The position numbers were made by a program, and so were the translations under genes. Shown piece by piece: positions 8,047 to 11,083 of a stretch of DNA of 11,083 nt. The notes beneath the pieces are model-generated. The model made no database searches. It was not told the origin of the DNA and saw only the letters and a list, made by a program, of their open reading frames with translations. How positions within the stretch are numbered: position 1 is the first letter of the stretch; each line of letters begins with the position of its first letter. Source of the DNA: Spirogloea muscicola (taxonomy: Eukaryota > Streptophyta > Zygnematophyceae > Spirogloeales > Spirogloeaceae); NCBI GenBank assembly GCA_009602725.1, contig WELB01000320.1:91077-102159 (forward strand), read 5' to 3'.

Positions 8047-9392
8047 TCACATGCGGAGGCGCTTGCGGGAAGCATCGTCAGGCTGGGGGACGAGGTTGCG
8101 GATGATGTCACGCATGTACATGACCGCCTGCTCCTTCTTGCCCTCGGGCCCCTTGTCGGCGATCACGCCCTCTGCCTTCAGCCACATGGCGAGCGACGGC
8201 ACTGACGGCGGCTTCAAGTCCGCCTTGCGCAGCTCCAGATACGCAATCGCCTCGTCTTCGCGCTCCGATAGCTGACGCATGCGCCACAGGATCTCCAGCA
8301 CTATCGCCTTGTTCCTGCAGGCGTGACAATGCGTCACAGTCCGAGGCAATCAGTCACTCCCCACAAGCCCATGCCCAGGCCACCGCTCGCCAGCGCAGGC
8401 GTTGCCTCCTTAGGAGGGCAAGGAGTGGCGCTGCCCAGCTTCAGCGGACTATCAGCTTGTAGCTGATACTTGAGGCTACTGTGTTGCTCTTTAGGAACTC
8501 AGCTTGCCAGCTTCGGGACCAAAGCTTAGGTTTTTGGCTGCATTCAGCTTCAAAGGGGCTTGCTAAGATACGGGCATTGTTGTCAGCTTCAGGACATTAG
8601 ATGCTAGGATGTGTTCATACTTTTAGTCCATGCGATTAATCCACCAAGATGAGCTGAAACACACCCCCTCCCACTTCAGCGAGAGCAACATAACAGTTTG
8701 AGGTTTTGATAGAGCACAGGGCTTGGTTTTTGAGGGAGAAAATGCCACACCGGCCATTCCAGATGTTGATGCGGTTCTGCTGGCCCTCCTTGGTGCGTGT
8801 CAACGCGAACCAGTCCTTCTCGCCCCACCGCGCCATGAGCTGGATGACTGGCGGCTTCCCGTGGGGGCCCGAGTGGTAGAATTCGTCCCACACCTCTGCC
8901 GCAGATTGGGCGACAGACAGAGATTCCATCGCCCTGTCTTAAAGGTCGGCCACACCGCTTCTAAGTTGACATGCTTTCAGGAATCTGTTACATGGAATGG
9001 CGTGGATTCGGGTACCTGACACGTAGAACAACTAAAGTCCTATCAAGCAAGACAGCAGCAACAGTTATGGTGGGCACAGTGCACGATGCGAAGGGGCGCA
9101 CCGCAATGCCATGCTGTTTGCGTGGCGCCAGGGGCTAGCTGCAGGAAAGAGCTTCAAGGATGATTGGGCTTTCCTGTGCCAGGGCCTCACCTTTGACTGT
9201 CAGCACGGAGCGCTTGAGCATGTATGTCTGCGACACGAAGTCGGGGTGCTCCTCCTTCTTGCTCTTGCTGTTGGTCAGTATCGGCTCCTTGTCCAGCCGC
9301 GCCAGCGCCTGCACGCTGCTGTAGGTGCCGGCCGAGGCTCCCAGGTCATTGCAAGAGGCGCAATGACACCAGCTTTCACTGCACTGCATCAT
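8047..9392 (-). CDS. GCR1-type C-terminal DNA-binding domain protein, 3' exons
   Basis: Three exons on the minus strand: about 9337 (or 9392)-9191, 8895-8751 and 8314-8047 (TGA). Splicing is in phase: AAAG/GTGAGG joins GGCAG/AGGTG, and GGCCG/GTGTGG joins CTGCAG/GAAC. Across the joins the product reads MLKRSVLTVK-EVWDEFY, then GKPPVIQLMARWGEKDW, TKEGQQNRINIWNGR-NKAIV, LEILWRMRQLSEREDE and LKPPSVPSLAMWLK. The pattern (R-S-V-x-TV-x-x-(V/L)W-x-E(F/W), a Pro-rich turn, L-x-x-(R/Y)-(W/Y)G, basic residues, then an I/V-rich helix) is that of the GCR1_C domain of yeast Gcr1. That domain also occurs in many algal proteins and some Crypton-type recombinases. A basic segment NSKSKKEEHPDF precedes it, and the tail is Lys/Arg-rich. 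Start not fixed: an ATG ATG pair at 9392-9387 is possible, or the exon is internal and the gene is fused to the isomerase gene upstream. Confidence 0.6.
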
Positions 9393-9399
9393 CTATAAA

Positions 9400-9705
9400 G
9401 AGTGGCTCGACAATCATGGGTTCCATTCTGATGCACAAGCGACTGACAGATTTGCTAGAAGGTGCAGGCCTCTGTTGAAAGCTAAACATTGAACGAATGT
9501 TCAGGTCAGCAAGCTAAGATCCTACTATCTCTTCACATATTCTTCATTATCACTCAGGAAGCCTTCATCAGAGGTTAGCTTTCATGCACTGGAGCTGGTG
9601 TCAATCTCCTGCTTCTAAGCTACGACGAAGTAAGCAAGCAGGTGGTGCAGTCATCGATGACGCAGGTCGCGACCATGGCTATGACACAATGGGCCGTCAG
9701 CCTGC
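9400..9705 (-). other. Gap between isomerase and GCR1-like coding parts: intron or short intergenic
   Basis: No exon-like open frame with good splice limits is visible on either strand. On the minus strand there is no TGTAA between the isomerase stop and the next exon. No credible TATA box is visible either; TTTATAG lies only a few bases before the possible ATG. The stretch is richer in A/T than the flanking exons and similar in length to neighbouring introns (295 and 436 bases). It may be an intron of a fused gene or a very compact intergenic region. Confidence 0.4.
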
Positions 9706-10998
9706 TCACTTCTTGCCAAGCAGGCCCTCGAGCGCGGGCTCATCCTCGATGACCGACTCAAAGCGGCCAGCGGCGCGGTTCTCGAACACGTTGTCGTGCT
9801 GGTCGTCATTGGCCGTCGACACCTCGCCGATGATGCAGTAGTCCGAGACAGGCCAGAACTCGTGAAAGACGCCGGGGTACACAGTCACGCGCTCGCCTGC
9901 ACGCCAGCAGCCACCATATCAGCAGGCAGCAAGCAGCGGGAATTGGACATGGAGCCTCGTTTAGCACCCTAAACTCTAAAACATCCTGAACCCTAAACCT
10001 CCAGCCCTTAACCCCAAACCATAACTGGCCTTGATAGATCAATATATCAGGCCAGGAATTGTGTGTAGGAACCTGCATTAAGGTAGAGGACCGAGTTGCT
10101 CTCGACGAAGTGCTCGATGCCGTTGAGGAGCGCGCGGACGGGCGGGCCGCCGCGGTCGGCCGTCACGTCCTCGAGCAGGTTGGCGGCGTCGCCCGTCGCG
10201 CTGGCCAGGCGCAGCGCCAGCGTGCCCACGCGCGCGATGATGTCCTCCTGCTTCCGCCGGTGGCAGTGCATGATGCACAGCTGCGCGCCGCCGCCTTTGG
10301 GGGGCTCAGGGTTTACAGGCTATAGTGAAAGACTCTTTTAGTTGAGGGCGATGGCTGTGTTTGGCAAGCCCAGAGGAAAGAATATAGGCATTTACGTATC
10401 GGGGTGTGGATATTTCAGGGTTCAAAGGCTAGGAGTTGGAATTTAGGCTTAACAGCTGGGGTTTAAGGGCTAGGAATTGAGGGTTTTAAGGGTTAGGGGT
10501 TGAGGTGTCGGCCAGCCGACGGCGAGGCTGGCTGGCCAGATGGGCAGCCCAGAGGCGCCGCCGACACAGCCGCCACCGGCTCTCGCAGCTCAATACTAGA
10601 AGTAGGATGCAGGTTTTGAGGTTGATTTTGGGGTTGGGATTCGACTCTTGAAATGATTTTGGGTTTGGGGATGGGTCTAGATTTGGTGTCACGGACCAGG
10701 GTTTTGGGTTTAGGCTTTGGGTTTGGTGATAATGTACGCTGGCTACATCGTCTCGTGCCGATTATGCCGTACCAAGTTGGAGCATTGCGGAGCGAGAGCC
10801 GGACCTGGCGGCGGCGGGCGAAGATGAGCTTCTCGCAGTACTGCGGGAGGTCGGCGAGGTTGACGAGCACCAGGCCCGCGGCGTCGAAGGCCCCCAGCCC
10901 GAACCCCGTCACGTCCCACTGCGGCCTGCAGTGAAGGGCTCAATGGTCTAGGGTTAGGGTTTAGGGTTAGGTTTGGGGTTATGGCACGCCCTGGCGAA

Positions 10999-11039
<41 letters not shown>

Positions 11040-11083
11040 AGCTCACCGCGGCGGCAGGGCCCAGTCGTGGCGCGCGAAGGCCA
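9706..11083 (-). CDS. D-lyxose isomerase-family (cupin) sugar isomerase, 5' end missing
   Basis: Exons on the minus strand: 11083-11047 (partial), 10925-10805, 10280-10073 and 9896-9706 (TGA 9708-9706). Phases are 2, 0 and 1 and all agree. The visible product is 184 residues; bacterial members have about 225-230. Motifs in order: FARHDWALPP, QWDVTGFGLGAFDAAGLVL, YCEKLIFARRRQ, MHCHRRKQEDII, AGERVTVYPGVFHEFWP, IIGEVSTANDDQHDNVF and a terminal IEDEPA. These match the D-lyxose ketol-isomerase family (PF07385-type), which interconverts D-lyxose and D-xylulose, and in some members D-mannose and D-fructose, with a divalent metal. The His-x-His of MHCH, a nearby Glu and the His of PGVFHEFW are the expected cupin metal site and are intact. 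Natural substrate in the alga unknown. No obvious targeting peptide can be judged because the N-terminus is missing. The stop overlaps a GTGAGC donor (exon end 9710), so the protein may continue. Confidence 0.8.
9965..10020. repeat. Degenerate telomere-like repeats (CCCTAAA sense on +) in an isomerase intron
   Basis: The intron between the last two isomerase exons (9897-10072) carries CACCCTAAACTCTAAAAC, then GAACCCTAAACCTCC and CCCTTAACCCCAAACC. These are imperfect units of the plant-type telomere repeat CCCTAAA. The C-rich strand is on +, opposite to the repeats in the other two introns of this gene. Confidence 0.75.
10416..10505. repeat. Degenerate TTTAGGG-like repeats, first block in the large isomerase intron
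   Basis: G-rich on +: CAGGGTTCAAAGG, GGAATTTAGGC, GGGGTTTAAGGGCTAGG and GAGGGTTTTAAGGGTTAGGG. The units are irregular in length and sequence but keep the GGGTT(T)A core. The block lies within the 524-base intron 10281-10804. Confidence 0.7.
10506..10598. other. GC-rich island between two telomere-like blocks in the large intron
   Basis: A sharply delimited GC-rich stretch flanked on both sides by G/T-rich repeat tracts. It contains an inverted repeat GGCCAGCC (10510-10517) with GGCTGGCC (10530-10537). On the minus strand it is open in one frame (ELREPVAAVSAAPLGCPSG and on), but the flanking isomerase exons join without it, so it is not needed for the protein. It could be a skipped exon, an exon relic or captured filler. 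Confidence 0.4.
10612..10732. repeat. Degenerate TTTAGGG-like repeats, second block in the large isomerase intron
   Basis: G-rich on +: GGTTTTGAGG, TTTTGGGGTTGGG, GATTTTGGGTTTGGGG and AGGGTTTTGGGTTTAGGC, ending with TTTGGGTTTGG. It has more G/T and fewer A than the first block. Same strand sense as the block at 10416-10505 and as the intron nearest the right edge. Confidence 0.65.
10948..10980. repeat. Near-perfect TTAGGG/TTTAGGG tract in the isomerase intron at the right edge
   Basis: CTAGGGTTAGGGTTTAGGG followed by TTAGGTTTGGGGTT. This is the best-preserved telomere-like tract in the window, about 20 bases from the acceptor of exon 10925-10805. Confidence 0.8.
11004..11039. repeat. (CGG)12 trinucleotide repeat in an intron
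   Basis: Twelve uninterrupted CGG units on + (CCG on the gene's sense strand). They lie within the 121-base intron 10926-11046, only a few bases from its donor at 11046. The tract is expected to vary in length between individuals. Confidence 0.95.

Noticed and set aside
7880-8275. 131-residue open frame on +
   Set aside because: Its right half is the antisense of the last GCR1-like exon and the left half shows no protein-like pattern.
8723-9019. 98-residue open frame on +
   Set aside because: Antisense of the middle GCR1-like exon (8751-8895), where the minus-strand frame has two in-phase splice joins.
10493-10912. 139-residue continuous frame on the minus strand across 10493-10912
   Set aside because: Only the part from 10805 rightwards is a real isomerase exon. 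The rest reads through telomere-like repeats (Pro/Asn/Lys-rich) and interrupts the conserved join to MHCHRRKQEDII.
9965-10980. A true chromosome end or telomere
   Set aside because: The repeats are short, degenerate, of mixed strand sense and lie inside introns of an otherwise intact gene.

Overview
This window looks like nuclear DNA of a green alga (Chlorophyta, lineage not resolved). The genes are broken into many short, GC-rich exons. These are separated by introns of roughly 120-520 bases that are richer in A/T, carry GT donors and mostly (T)GCAG acceptors, and join in consistent reading phases. TTTAGGG-like (plant-type) repeats and TGTAA-type 3' signals fit the same assignment. No bacterial-style operon, ribosome binding site, CRISPR array, tRNA or rRNA is visible. 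Exon limits were worked out by hand from splice signals, reading phase and remembered family motifs; no alignment or RNA data were available.

Left two thirds, + strand (110-7060): one large gene of at least 17 exons whose product has the layout of FKBP15/WAFL. In order it has a short acidic N-terminus, a WH1/PH-like domain, an FKBP-type peptidyl-prolyl isomerase domain, a long disordered linker and C-terminal coiled coils. The true start codon lies left of the window or in the unresolved first 109 bases. Nearly every exon junction fits in phase. The exception is the FKBP/linker boundary (about 3548-3670), where the frames cannot be joined by a clean GT-AG intron.

Middle (7061-8046): a non-coding stretch of about 1 kb between convergent genes. 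It holds a perfect 14-bp hairpin and TGTAA signals for the minus-strand gene.

Right third, - strand: first the 3' part of a gene (8047-9392) whose spliced product resembles the GCR1-type C-terminal DNA-binding domain. Upstream of it (9706-11083, running off the right edge) is a gene for a D-lyxose isomerase-family cupin sugar isomerase with its metal-site histidines intact. The only gap between them is about 300 bases, without a visible polyadenylation signal or promoter. The isomerase stop codon overlaps a good splice donor, so the two may be one fused gene. All three visible isomerase introns carry degenerate telomere-like repeats; one also has a (CGG)12 tract.

The three products do not form an obvious pathway: a putative endosome/actin-linked FKBP protein, a putative DNA-binding protein and a sugar isomerase. 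The points most worth checking are the possible isomerase/GCR1 fusion, the telomere-like intron filling, and the frame conflict in the FKBP gene.
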